The notes beneath the pieces are model-generated. The model searched no databases and was not told the DNA's origin. It was given only the letters and a program-made list of their open reading frames with translations. Made by a program: the position numbers and the translations under genes. DNA of 64,000 nt from CAWCQC01 sp963819905 (GTDB lineage Bacteria; Actinomycetota; Thermoleophilia; Gaiellales; Gaiellaceae): contig CAWFXP010000009.1 in assembly GCA_963819905.1 (NCBI GenBank), positions 620,001 to 684,000 of the forward strand. The letters are read 5' to 3'. The stretch's first letter is position 1. The number at the start of each line of letters is the position of its first letter. This document shows, in pieces, positions 8,427 to 16,566 of this stretch.

Positions 8427-9127
8427 GCGCCGTCCAGGAGACCACGCACCGCGATCTGGTCGAGGTTCTGGACAAGGGCTTCCTCGCCCTCGACGGAGCG
8501 CTTGCCTCCGATCTCGCCGTCGTGAACGCGGCCCGTGTCTCGTTCAACTCCGAGTCGCAGGAGATGAGTGAGCGCGACGAGGGCCTGGTTCGGTTCTTGA
8601 TCCGAGAACGCCACGGCAGCCCCTTCGAGCACGGCTACTTCCGCTTTCTCGTCAAGGCCCCGATCTTCGTCGTCCGAGAGCACCACCGTCACAGAGCGGG
8701 GCACTCCTACAACGAATGGAGCGGCAGGTACGCGGTGCTCGAGCCGGAGTTCTACGTACCGGACTACGTCCGCACCCAGGTCGGCAAGCCCGGCGCGTAC
8801 TCGTTCGAGCCCGTCGCGGACGAGGTCGCCGAGGAGACGCGCGAGAGCGTCGAGCGCGTCTGCGCCGAGGCGTTCGAGGCGTACGAACGGATGCTGGCAC
8901 AGGGTGTCGCCAAGGAGGTGGCGCGCTCCGTGCTCCCGCTGGCGACCTATACGAAGTACTACTGGAGCTGCAACCCGCGCAGCCTCATGCACTTCTGCTC
9001 GTTGCGAAACCACGAGTCGGCCCAGTTCGAGATCCGTCAGTACGCCGCGGCCGCCGAGCAGTTCCTCGAGCGCCACATGCCGGTGACGCACGCCGCGTTC
9101 GTCGCGAACGACCGCATCGCGCCGTAG
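8423..9127 (+). CDS. thyX: Flavin-dependent thymidylate synthase
   Basis: 234-residue FAD enzyme making dTMP from dUMP with methylene-tetrahydrofolate and NADPH. The ThyX motif is visible as RHRAGHSYNEWSGRY: R89-H90-R91, then eight residues to S100. The commonly quoted motif has seven, so this copy carries one extra residue. The flanks HGSPFEHGYFRFLVKAPIFV and SLRNHESAQFEIR are typical of the family. The ATG overlaps the NfeD-like gene stop. A FolE2-type folate gene lies 3 kb away. High confidence in function. Confidence 0.93.
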   Translation: MSAVQETTHRDLVEVLDKGFLALDGALASDLAVVNAARVSFNSESQEMSERDEGLVRFLIRERHGSPFEHGYFRFLVKAPIFVVREHHRHRAGHSYNEWSGRYAVLEPEFYVPDYVRTQVGKPGAYSFEPVADEVAEETRESVERVCAEAFEAYERMLAQGVAKEVARSVLPLATYTKYYWSCNPRSLMHFCSLRNHESAQFEIRQYAAAAEQFLERHMPVTHAAFVANDRIAP

Positions 9128-9133
9128 CCGGTC

Positions 9134-9160
9134 CCGGCGCCGCGTCTTGGGGCGCGCCGG
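9134..9160. terminator. Weak inverted repeat between convergent thyX and anti-sigma gene
   Basis: A 7-bp stem (CCGGCGC / GCGCCGG) with a 13-base loop sits in the 35-bp gap between two convergent stop codons. It has no clear U-tract on either strand; a shared transcription end is likely by position only. Confidence 0.35.
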
Positions 9161-9162
9161 CC

Positions 9163-9792
9163 CTACGCGGGAGCGACGACCGGGCCGTCGAGCATGTGCT
9201 CGGACGGCGGCCGCCCGGGCATCTGCGACGTCACCACCCAGCGCTCGTAGCCCTTGAGCTTGTACGGCGCGTTCAGCCAGACGTCGCGGGCGCGACCGTC
9301 CTCGTCGACGACGAACCGCCCGCACGACGAGGAGAGCTTGGCGCCGTCGGTCAGCCAGACCTCGTAGAACCCCTGTTCCGGAAGCGGCGGGAGGTTGTCG
9401 ACCTGGGCGAGCATCGCCCAGTTCCCGGCTTCGTCGACCGGGAAGACGTCGATCACCATCTTCGCGTCCTCGGGCGCGTGCTGCGTCGCGTTCAGAGTGA
9501 TCTGCTCGACGACCGGGGCGCCGGAGTCGCCGCCGGCTGCCCAGAGGCCGATTCCGAAAGCGGCCCCGGCGATGCACGCCGCCATGGCGAGCCCGGCGAG
9601 GACACGGCGCGGCCGCGTCCAGCTCGAGCTGCCCCCGCCGGGGATCGCGAGCACGGCGGCCGTCAGCGATTCGGGTACCTGGGGCGGCGCTTGGGTTCCC
9701 CTCATCGCTTCGTCGGCCCGGCGAACCTGCGCGAGCTCCGCCGGCTCGAGGTCGCCACCGACGAGGTCTTCGAGATTCCGGGGCTCGCTCAC
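9163..9792 (-). CDS. Anti-sigma-K factor, RskA-like
   Basis: 209-residue membrane protein that presumably holds the adjacent ECF sigma factor. A short N-terminal cytosolic domain (EDLVGGDLEPAELAQVRRA) is followed by one membrane segment at residues 63-85, then an extracytoplasmic RskA C-terminal domain with the typical GFYEVWLTDGAKLSSSCGRFV pattern. The start GTG overlaps the sigma-factor stop (GTGA), which supports co-translation and stoichiometric control. RskA proteins are normally cut by regulated proteolysis to release the sigma factor. Confidence 0.85.
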   Translation of the reverse strand: MSEPRNLEDLVGGDLEPAELAQVRRADEAMRGTQAPPQVPESLTAAVLAIPGGGSSSWTRPRRVLAGLAMAACIAGAAFGIGLWAAGGDSGAPVVEQITLNATQHAPEDAKMVIDVFPVDEAGNWAMLAQVDNLPPLPEQGFYEVWLTDGAKLSSSCGRFVVDEDGRARDVWLNAPYKLKGYERWVVTSQMPGRPPSEHMLDGPVVAPA

Positions 9793-10385
9793 GCCTGCGC
9801 CTCGTCGAGGAGGAGCGCGAGCCGTCCGAGGCCGGCTCGCGTCCGGGTCTTGACCGTGCCGAGCGGCACGTTCAGGTAGCTCGCGACCTCGCTCTGCGAG
9901 AGCCCGCTCCAGTACGCCAGCTCGAGCACCTGACGCTCCCGCTCGGGAAGACGCTCCATGGCCGCCTGCACGGTAAACGCCAGCCAGGACCGCTCCGCCG
10001 TCTCGGCCGGCCCCGCCTCCTCGCTGACCTTCTCGATCGGCTCGTCGACGGTCAGCTCGGTGCGCTGGCGGGCACGGTCGATGATCGCGTGCCTCGCGAC
10101 CGCGAAGAGCCAGGCCGAGCCGCTTCCGCGCTCCGGCTTGTAGCTCGTGGCCGAGCGCCACACCGCCGCGAACGTGTCCTGGGCGGCGTCCTCGGCCCGT
10201 CCGTGGTCGCCGAGGAGTCGCAACGCCAGCCCGAGGACCGGGCGCGCGAACCGCCGGTACAGCTCTTCGAACGCGGCCCGATCGCCGCGTCCGACCCTGA
10301 CGATCAAGTCGCCGTCACTCGTCCTCGGTTCGAGCCCGAAGGCGCCCCGGTGCGGGGAAGCGGCGTCGAGTACGAGGACGGCCAT
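9789..10385 (-). CDS. ECF RNA polymerase sigma factor (SigK/SigL-like)
   Basis: 198-residue sigma-70 family protein with region 2 (RAAFEELYRRFARPVLGLAL ... AEDAAQDTFAAVWRSA) and region 4 (ERLPERERQVLELAYWSGLSQSEVASYLNVPLGTVKTR), paired with the overlapping RskA-like anti-sigma factor. I chose the internal ATG at 10385, because the upstream in-frame extension is low-complexity and would overlap the divergent superoxide dismutase gene. The pairing suggests a membrane-stress or redox regulon. The divergent neighbour is an antioxidant enzyme, a suggestive but unproven target. Confidence 0.85.
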   Translation of the reverse strand: MAVLVLDAASPHRGAFGLEPRTSDGDLIVRVGRGDRAAFEELYRRFARPVLGLALRLLGDHGRAEDAAQDTFAAVWRSATSYKPERGSGSAWLFAVARHAIIDRARQRTELTVDEPIEKVSEEAGPAETAERSWLAFTVQAAMERLPERERQVLELAYWSGLSQSEVASYLNVPLGTVKTRTRAGLGRLALLLDEAQA

Positions 10386-10527
10386 TCCGGAGTTCCCTAC
10401 GGAGCGGGGCGCCGGCCGGTTTGCGGCCTCTCGCCGCCGGCGCCCGCGGTGTGAGCCGCCTCCATCCAGGGAACGATAAGCTCTCGGCCGCGCGTCAAGG
10501 CGCTGCTCAAAGGACGATGGGAGGCGA

Positions 10528-11148
10528 ATGGCGACACTAGCGTTCAACAGGGAGGAGATCGCGCCGAGTGAGCTCCGCCCGGAGGTGTTCGAGATGGACG
10601 GGATCTCGCGTGCCTCCGTCGAGGCCCACTACAAGCTGTACCAGGGCTACGTGGCGAAGCGGAACGAGATCCTCACCAAGCTCAAGGAGATCGACCTCGC
10701 GTCCGCGAACCAGGTCTACTCCGAGGTCCGGGCGCTCAAGGTCGACCTCACGTTCGCGGTCGGCGGCGTCAAGAACCACGAGATCTACTTCGCGCACCTC
10801 GGCGGAGGCGGCGGCGATCCGGGTGGCGCGGCGCGTGAGCTGATCGAGCGCGACTTCGGGTCGGTGCACGCGTGGCGACAGGATCTCAAGGCGACCGGCA
10901 TGGCCGGTCGCGGCTGGGCGTGGACGGCGTACGACTGGGACGAGGAGCGTCTCTTCAACTACGTCGGCGACGCGCAGAACACCTTCCCGATCTGGAACGG
11001 AACCCCGCTCGTAGCGCTCGACGTCTACGAGCACGCCTACTTCCTCGACTACCAGACCGACCGCGCCTCCTACATCGACGCCTTCTTCGCGAACCTCGAC
11101 TGGGGCGTCGTCAACGACTGGATCGCGAGGTACGGCATCCGGCTGTAG
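10528..11148 (+). CDS. Fe/Mn-type superoxide dismutase, divergent subfamily
   Basis: 206-residue protein of the Fe/Mn superoxide dismutase fold. The four metal ligands can be placed as H34 (EAHYKLYQGYV), H84 (NHEIYF), D165 and H169 (DVYEHAYFLDY). The first helix has HYKLYQGY instead of the usual HHxKHHxxY, so the second-sphere histidines are missing. That pattern marks a divergent group whose dismutase activity is less certain. A GGGAGG site precedes the ATG. No signal peptide, so cytoplasmic. Divergent from the ECF sigma/anti-sigma pair. Confidence 0.8.
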   Translation: MATLAFNREEIAPSELRPEVFEMDGISRASVEAHYKLYQGYVAKRNEILTKLKEIDLASANQVYSEVRALKVDLTFAVGGVKNHEIYFAHLGGGGGDPGGAARELIERDFGSVHAWRQDLKATGMAGRGWAWTAYDWDEERLFNYVGDAQNTFPIWNGTPLVALDVYEHAYFLDYQTDRASYIDAFFANLDWGVVNDWIARYGIRL

Positions 11149-11157
11149 GGGTCGATC

Positions 11158-11790
11158 GTGGAGGACGCCCTCCTCGTCGTGGTGGGATACGTCCTCGGAA
11201 GCATGCCGTGGGGGTACTGGCTCCCCCGGGCCCTGCGTGGGACCGACATCCGGACGGTCGGCAGCGGCAACGTCGGCGCGTCGAACGTCTGGCGGACGTT
11301 CGGCTGGCGCCTCGGCCTGCCCGTCCTCGTTCTCGACGTGGCGAAAGGCGCCGCAGCCGCTCTGCTCGGGCTCTGGCTGGGAAGCGAGCTCGTCGGCGTG
11401 CTCGCCGGTGCTGCCGCGGTCGCCGGTCACTGGCGTCCGCTGTTCCTCCGGTTCGCCCGCGGCGGCAAGGTGGTCGCGACCACCGGAGGAGTCGTCCTCG
11501 CCCTCGTGCCGCTCGCCGGAGTCTGCTGTGCCGCCGTGTGGGCGCTCGTCTTCCTCGCCTTCCGGTACGCCTCGCTCGCCTCGATAGCCGCCGGGCTCTC
11601 GCTCCCCGCGTTCGCTCTCCTCTTCGACGCCTCGTGGCCGGTGGTCGGGTTCACGATCGCCGCTGCGGCTGCGATCGTCCTCCTCCATCTTCCGAACGTG
11701 CGACGGTTGCTGCGGGGCGAGGAGCCCCGGGCGAGGCTGCGCCGCGGCGGCCTCAGCCGCCGCTCTGAAGCCAGTCGTCCAGGCCGCTGA
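11158..11790 (+). CDS. plsY: Glycerol-3-phosphate acyltransferase PlsY
   Basis: Membrane enzyme that moves an acyl group from acyl-phosphate to glycerol-3-phosphate, the first step of phospholipid synthesis. 210 residues with about five hydrophobic segments. The conserved cytosolic motifs are visible: GSGNVGASN at residues 35-43, and GHWRPLFLRFARGGKVVATTGG near 98-119. The arginine-rich C-terminus overlaps the convergent folE2 gene end by 38 bp. GTG start nine bases after the superoxide dismutase stop. Confidence 0.9.
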   Translation: MEDALLVVVGYVLGSMPWGYWLPRALRGTDIRTVGSGNVGASNVWRTFGWRLGLPVLVLDVAKGAAAALLGLWLGSELVGVLAGAAAVAGHWRPLFLRFARGGKVVATTGGVVLALVPLAGVCCAAVWALVFLAFRYASLASIAAGLSLPAFALLFDASWPVVGFTIAAAAAIVLLHLPNVRRLLRGEEPRARLRRGGLSRRSEASRPGR

Positions 11791-12732
11791 AACGCGCGCT
11801 GCGGACGCCGCTGGCGAGCTCGTCGCGGAGCTCGCCGATCGTCGCGAACCGCTCCGCGAGCACGTCGTGCGCGTGAATCGTCTCGAAGTTGACGAGTCTC
11901 GCGTGGACGAAGTCGCCGTCCGCGAGCTCGGCGGCGTAGCGGTCGAGAACCCCCGGAGCATGAGCCGTACCGAATCCTCGACGAACCGGGGGCTGAGATG
12001 CGCGTGCTCGACGACGAACAGCTCGTCCGGGCGCTTGAGGAGCTCGTAGATCGGCGAGCTCATCGAGTCCTCGACGATCGCGACGAGATCCTCGCCCATG
12101 ATGCGCGCGTCGGTCCCGAGGTAGAGCGTTCCGCGCCCGCGCTGGTTGTGCGTCGCGATCGGGACGAGCTCGAGGATCCGCTCCACGTCGACCTCGGCGA
12201 AGCCGGCCTCCTCGAGGCGCCCGGCCGCCCGGTCGCGGACGAGGCCCTGCGCGCAGGGGCAGGCGTTGATCCCGGTCGCCTCGACGCCGATCGCGCGACG
12301 CGTACGGCCCGGCGAGGCGGCGGCGCGCCCGATCAACGTCACCAGCTCCTGCGTGCGCAGGCCGGTCGTAGGCGTCAGGCGGTCGAGCGGGTAGCGCGCC
12401 GAGATCGTGACCTCTGCCCGTAGCGCGCGCTGGCGTTCGAGGATGTGCGAGGCGATGTGCTCGGCCAGGTGCTCGATCAGGAGCTGCTCGCTCATGACGA
12501 CCTCGTCGATCGCCTCCTCGAAGAGCTCCGGGAAGCGGGACATGTGCACGCCCTTCTGCGCGGGGTCGAGGTCGACGTAGCAGTCGATGACCGCCGCGAC
12601 GAGCGCGTCGACCTCGCCGTGGCGCATGCGCACGGCTCGCTCGACTCCGGTGACCCCCGCGCGGGAGAGCGCGAGGCGTACCTCCGGTGCCGAGGCTTGC
12701 AGGTCGACGCCGGTGCGGACGTCCTGAGCCAT
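11753..12732 (-). pseudogene. folE2: GTP cyclohydrolase FolE2 with a single-base frameshift
   Basis: Zinc/iron-type GTP cyclohydrolase I of the FolE2/MptA family, supplying 7,8-dihydroneopterin for folate. The main frame from ATG 12732 gives the family core, including GVHMSRFPELFEEAI and GINACPCAQGL with the catalytic cysteine. It runs to VEDSVRLMLRG near 11955, then leaves frame. The correct C-terminus (VLDRYAAELADGDFVHARL ... SGLDDWLQSGG, stop at 11753) continues in the next frame. Adding one base to the five-C run at 11950-11954 restores 326 residues. It may be a real mutation or a homopolymer sequencing error. The gene end overlaps plsY. Confidence 0.85.
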
Positions 12733-12739
12733 GGGGGAA

Positions 12740-12745
12740 ACGCTA
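12740..12745 (-). promoter_or_regulatory. Leaderless -10 element for folE2
   Basis: On the minus strand TAGCGT lies seven bases before the folE2 ATG at 12732, with no ribosome-binding site in between. It sits inside the last codons of the upstream glycosylase gene, so folE2 may be expressed both from here and by readthrough. Confidence 0.45.
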
Positions 12746-13570
12746 CCGGAGCAGTCGCGAGAGCCTGCGGTCCTTCAGAACGCGCCCGCCCGTCTGGCAG
12801 TGGGGGCAGTAGTAGATCGTGTGCTCCTCGAAGTCGACTCGTGCGATCTCCGTCCCGCACTCCGGACACGGCTGGCCGAGCCGGTCGTGCACCCGGTAGG
12901 TTCCGGCGTTGCCGACTCCCCGCTCCCGCAGCTCGAGCCCCCGCGAGAGCTCCTCGTCGATCGCTGCCGCCAGGCGGGCGACCTCGTCGTCCTCGAGCTC
13001 GGTCGAGAGCGCGTAGGGAGAGAGGTGAGCCGTGCGCAGGATCTCGTTCGACCAGGCTCGTCCGATGCCGGCGAGTGCCCGCTGGTCGCGCAGCAGCGGA
13101 TGGAGCCTGCGCGCCTCGGCGCCGAGGATCTCGCCGAGGCGGGCGGGGCCGAGGCCGAGAGCGTCCGGCCCGAGATGCGCGAGCTCCGCCTCGATGGCCT
13201 CGGGACGAAACACGCCCACGCGGGCGCGCTTCTTGGCGCCGGCCTCGGTCAGGAGCAGCTGGCCGCCGTTCTCGAAGGTCAGACGGAAGGCCGGCGTCTT
13301 CGGCGTCTTCCCGCCCGGCGTCGCGTAGCTGAGCCGGCCGGCAGACATGAGATGGACATGCAGGACGAGCTCGTTCTCCTCGTCCGGGAAGAGCAGGTGC
13401 TTGCCCCGCCGCCGTGCGCCCGCGAAGCGACGGCCGTCGAGCGCAGAGAGCGGCGGGTCGAAGGTCTTCAGCGTCGCGACGTGAGCCGGGCCGGCCTTCT
13501 CGATCGTCGACGCAGCGACCGGGTCGTCGAGCGAACGGCGAAGCGCTTCGATCTCGGGGAGCTCGGGCAT
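12743..13570 (-). CDS. mutM: Formamidopyrimidine-DNA glycosylase (Fpg/Nei family)
   Basis: Base-excision repair glycosylase/AP lyase of 275 residues. It starts MPELPEIEALRR, where Pro2 and Glu3 are catalytic, and ends in a four-cysteine zinc finger (CPECGTEIAR ... YYCPHCQTGG) near residues 237-262. The H2TH region (GIGRAWSNEILRTAHLSPY) is intact. Family members cut oxidised purines (Fpg) or pyrimidines (Nei); the sequence is closer in length and motifs to Fpg, but Nei2-type activity cannot be excluded. folE2 follows within 10 bp on the same strand. Confidence 0.9.
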   Translation of the reverse strand: MPELPEIEALRRSLDDPVAASTIEKAGPAHVATLKTFDPPLSALDGRRFAGARRRGKHLLFPDEENELVLHVHLMSAGRLSYATPGGKTPKTPAFRLTFENGGQLLLTEAGAKKRARVGVFRPEAIEAELAHLGPDALGLGPARLGEILGAEARRLHPLLRDQRALAGIGRAWSNEILRTAHLSPYALSTELEDDEVARLAAAIDEELSRGLELRERGVGNAGTYRVHDRLGQPCPECGTEIARVDFEEHTIYYCPHCQTGGRVLKDRRLSRLLR

Positions 13571-13670
13571 GCGGGCGTCTCGGGCGGGGACGGCCGTGTC
13601 GGCGCCCCCGGGACGACGTGGGTCGACACGATCAGCCTAGCCGCGGCCGGGGTGACGGATCCGGGTCTGC

Positions 13671-14960
13671 TCAGCCGTCGGTGTCGGGCGGAACCGTCTC
13701 CGCCGTCTCCGCCGGCGGGAGGTATCCCTGCTCGGCGGGGTCGGTCTCGGCCGGGGGCTCGGTGCTCGGGGCGGTTTCGGTCTCCGTCGGCACCGGCGCC
13801 GGCCCCGCCTGGCCCGCGTTCGCCTCCGGCTCCGGAGCGGGGGCGTCATCTGCAGGGCTCGGATCCGGGGCCGGGGGTGCGGCCGGTGTGCCGGGCGCGT
13901 CCGAAGCGGCGCCGACGAGCGTCCGGCCTTCTGTTGCGGAGTGCTTCTGCTGGGGCTTCGAGGGCTTCGAGGGCTTCGGCTTCGACGAGGACGGGGCCGA
14001 GGCGACGGTCACCGCGCCCGGCTCCGAGCTCGAGGCGGTCGTCGCGTCGCCGGACGCCGAGGCGTCGGCGTTCCCTGCGGCGGCCTTCTCGGCTTGCATA
14101 TCTGCTCCGGACTGCGGGGACTCGGCCTCCGGCGGCGGCGCGGGCGCGCCGACGATCGCCGGGCCGCCTCCCGCGCCCTGCGACGGTCCGTCGCCGATCA
14201 GGCCGCCGAGCTGAGGTCCGACCGTCGCTGCAGCAACGACCGTGACGGCCGTCACCGCCTTCGTGGCGAAGGGGAGCGATACCACCTTCGCGACGACGCC
14301 GGCGGCCGCGGCGGCCGTGACACCGGCTAGACCGATGCCTCCGCCACCGCCGTCGAAGTCCGGGATATCGCGGGCGACGGCTGCCCGGAACGCGAGCGGT
14401 ACGGCGACCAGCCCGGCCGCGTAGCGCGGGGCCGTCCTGACGGTGTCCCGCAGGCGGCGCCTCGCCCGGAAGAGAAGCGACTCGACGACGGGGACGGACA
14501 CCGAGAGCGTGGTTGCGACCTCCTCGTACGAGAGGCCGAGGAAGTCCCGCAGGGCGACCGCTTCCCGCTGGCGGGACGGCAACTCGGCGATCGCGGCCGT
14601 GACGGCCGCGAACTCGGTTCGCCGGTCGGTGAGCTCGACGAGGTCGGACGGATCCGGCAGCTGCTCCTCGAGCTCGGCGTCGAGCGCGACCGGCGTCCGG
14701 ATGCGCTTTCGGATCCTGGCCCGGCATTCGTTCCGGGCGATCGCTGCGAGCCACGGGCCAGGGTCGCGCGGCTCGACGCCGCGGAGCAGGCTCCGATAGG
14801 CGGAGACGAAGGTCTGCTGGGCGGCGTCCTCGGCCTCGTGATGATCGCGCAGGAGGATCCGGCAGAGGCCGAGCACCATGCTCGCGTGCTGGTCGAAGAG
14901 AGCGGCTACACGGTTGGCGCTGGCGCGGCGGGACGCTCGCTTGCGAACGACGGGCGTCAC
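13671..14960 (-). CDS. ECF sigma factor with membrane segments and a low-complexity tail
   Basis: 429 residues from GTG 14960. Residues 15-175 form a normal ECF sigma factor: region 2 (FDQHASMVLGLCRILLRDH ... EAEDAAQQTFVSAYRSL) and region 4 (ELPSRQREAVALRDFLGLSYEEVATTLSVSVPVVESLL). Residues about 180-250 then hold hydrophobic Ala/Val stretches that could span the membrane. Residues about 260-429 are rich in Pro, Ala, Ser, Glu and Thr with a KPKPSKPSKP run, probably disordered. No anti-sigma gene is adjacent, so the tail may do that job within the same chain. The longer open frame to 15197 adds sequence unlike sigma factors. Confidence 0.8.
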   Translation of the reverse strand: MTPVVRKRASRRASANRVAALFDQHASMVLGLCRILLRDHHEAEDAAQQTFVSAYRSLLRGVEPRDPGPWLAAIARNECRARIRKRIRTPVALDAELEEQLPDPSDLVELTDRRTEFAAVTAAIAELPSRQREAVALRDFLGLSYEEVATTLSVSVPVVESLLFRARRRLRDTVRTAPRYAAGLVAVPLAFRAAVARDIPDFDGGGGGIGLAGVTAAAAAGVVAKVVSLPFATKAVTAVTVVAAATVGPQLGGLIGDGPSQGAGGGPAIVGAPAPPPEAESPQSGADMQAEKAAAGNADASASGDATTASSSEPGAVTVASAPSSSKPKPSKPSKPQQKHSATEGRTLVGAASDAPGTPAAPPAPDPSPADDAPAPEPEANAGQAGPAPVPTETETAPSTEPPAETDPAEQGYLPPAETAETVPPDTDG

Positions 14961-15140
14961 GACGTGTACGCGCTCCCGTGATCGGGCAGCCTGAAGGCCG
15001 CCGCCACCGCATCCTGGGAGTCCCGGCCCAACATGCCCACAGCTAAGAGTACGGATTCGATCGGAAACTTGCATCCGTGAAGCGTCGGACGGGCTTCCGG
15101 AGCGGTGTTCGGCGAGCTGGAGGAGCAGCCCGACACCAGC

Positions 15141-15168
15141 CCGACATTTTCTCGAACGTGTGTAGAAT
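15141..15168 (+). promoter_or_regulatory. Possible promoter of the primary sigma factor gene
   Basis: A good -10 hexamer TAGAAT (15163-15168) has CCGACA 16 bases upstream as a poor -35. It would give a leader of about 90 bases before the ATG at 15266. Assigned from pattern and position only. Confidence 0.4.
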
Positions 15169-15265
15169 GCCGCCCACCTGTGAGCCGCGAGTCGCACGAT
15201 CTCGCCGGCTCTTTCGTTCGATACCAGCAGTTTTGTTTCACGGGTAACGAGAAAGGCGAGGTCTT

Positions 15266-16357
15266 ATGCTCACGGTCGATATCTCTCTGCCCGACGTCGA
15301 GGAGCTCCACAAGCTGGTGCAAGACGGCCAGGAGAAAGGGTTTCTCAGCTACGACGAGATCGTCAGCGGGCTGGAGGAGGTCGACCTCACCAAGGAGCAG
15401 GTCGAGGACTTCTACACCTACCTCATCGACCACGGGATCGAGCTCGTCGAGGGCGAGCTGCACAAGGCGCCGCCGCACGAGCAGCCGGCGCTCGCCGAGG
15501 AGAAGGGGCCCCAGCTCGACCTCACCGTCGAGCCGTCGCTCGACTCGCTCCGCCTCTACCTGCGCGAGATCGGCAAGGTCCCGCTGCTCACCGCCGAGCA
15601 GGAGGTCTACCTCGCGAAGCGGATCGAGCGCGGCGACATGACCGCGAAGACGCAGATGATCGAGGCGAACCTCCGCCTCGTCGTGTCGATCGCGAAGGGC
15701 TACCTCGGGCGCGGCCTCTCGTTCCTCGACCTGATCCAGGAGGGCTCGCTCGGGCTCATCCGCGCGGTCGAGAAGTTCGACTACCGCAAGGGCTTCAAGT
15801 TCTCGACGTACGCAACGTGGTGGATCCGGCAGGCGGTCACGCGCGCGATCGCGGACAAGGCCCGGACGATTCGGATCCCGGTGCACATGGTCGAGAAGCT
15901 GAACAAGGTCGTGCACATCGAGCGTCAGCTCGTCCAGCGCCTGGGACGGGACCCGCAGGTGGACGAGATTGCGAGCGAGCTCGAGATGACCCCCACGGAG
16001 GTCCGGGAGATCCTGCGGATGGCCCAGCTGCCCGTCTCGCTCGAGAAGCCGATCGGCGAGGAGGAGGAGTCGGAGCTCGGCGACTTCGTCCAGGACGAGT
16101 CCGCCGAGTCGCCGTTCGACACGGCCTCGCTCAGCCTGCGGCGGGAAGACATCGAGCGTGCGCTCGAGTCGTTGCCCGAGCGCGAGCGCAAGGTGATCGA
16201 GCTTCGCTTCGGCCTCAAGGGCGAGCATCCCCGCACGCTCGAGGAGGTCGGCCGGGCGTTCGGGGTGACCCGTGAGCGCATCCGCCAGATCGAGAACAAC
16301 ACGCTGAAGAAGCTCGAGTCCCTGCCCGAGGCGCAGGGGCTGCAGGACTGCGTCTGA
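15266..16357 (+). CDS. rpoD: Primary RNA polymerase sigma factor
   Basis: 363-residue group 1 sigma factor. It has a short region 1.1-like N-terminus, region 1.2 (DSLRLYLREIGKVPLLTAEQE) near 92-112, and region 2 with the core-binding and -10 recognition helices (NLRLVVSIAKGYLGRG; KGFKFSTYATWWIRQAVTRA). Region 3 (IRIPVHMVEKLNK) and region 4 with the -35 helix-turn-helix (TLEEVGRAFGVTRERIRQIE) follow near 325-345. The N-terminus is much shorter than in proteobacterial RpoD, as in many Gram-positive SigA proteins. Transcribed alone; palindromic repeats follow directly and probably end the transcript. Confidence 0.95.
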   Translation: MLTVDISLPDVEELHKLVQDGQEKGFLSYDEIVSGLEEVDLTKEQVEDFYTYLIDHGIELVEGELHKAPPHEQPALAEEKGPQLDLTVEPSLDSLRLYLREIGKVPLLTAEQEVYLAKRIERGDMTAKTQMIEANLRLVVSIAKGYLGRGLSFLDLIQEGSLGLIRAVEKFDYRKGFKFSTYATWWIRQAVTRAIADKARTIRIPVHMVEKLNKVVHIERQLVQRLGRDPQVDEIASELEMTPTEVREILRMAQLPVSLEKPIGEEEESELGDFVQDESAESPFDTASLSLRREDIERALESLPERERKVIELRFGLKGEHPRTLEEVGRAFGVTRERIRQIENNTLKKLESLPEAQGLQDCV

Positions 16358-16364
16358 TCTTGTC

Positions 16365-16557
16365 GGGCGGGACAGGTCCCGCCCCTACATCCCGCGCGTC
16401 GTAGGGGCCAGACCCTCGTAGGGGCCGGACCTGTCCGGCCCGCGCGGGCGGTGAGGGCGGGACATGTCCCGCTCCCCCGTGCGTCGTAGGTAGCTCGTAG
16501 GGGCCGGACCTGTCCGGCCCGCGCGGGCGGTGAGGGCGGGACAGGTCCCGCCCCTAC
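16365..16557. repeat. Cluster of GTAG-type REP palindromes (BIME-like)
   Basis: Four good and two degenerate copies of a unit made of GTAG plus a palindrome with arms GGGCCGGAC / GTCCGGCCC (or GGGCGGGAC / GTCCCGCCC). Plus-orientation copies lie at 16418-16441 and 16497-16520, with a half copy from 16401. Minus-orientation copies (ending CTAC) lie at 16365-16388 and 16534-16557, with a degenerate one at 16455-16478. A ~58-bp block (16418-16476, 16497-16555) is repeated in tandem. The first palindrome is strong enough to terminate rpoD. No RAYT transposase gene is in the window. Confidence 0.85.
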
Positions 16558-16566
16558 AGTGTCCGG

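Noticed and set aside
10537..12732. 731-codon minus-strand open frame
   Set aside because: Only the first ~260 codons are FolE2; the rest is the antisense of plsY and the superoxide dismutase gene after the frameshift.
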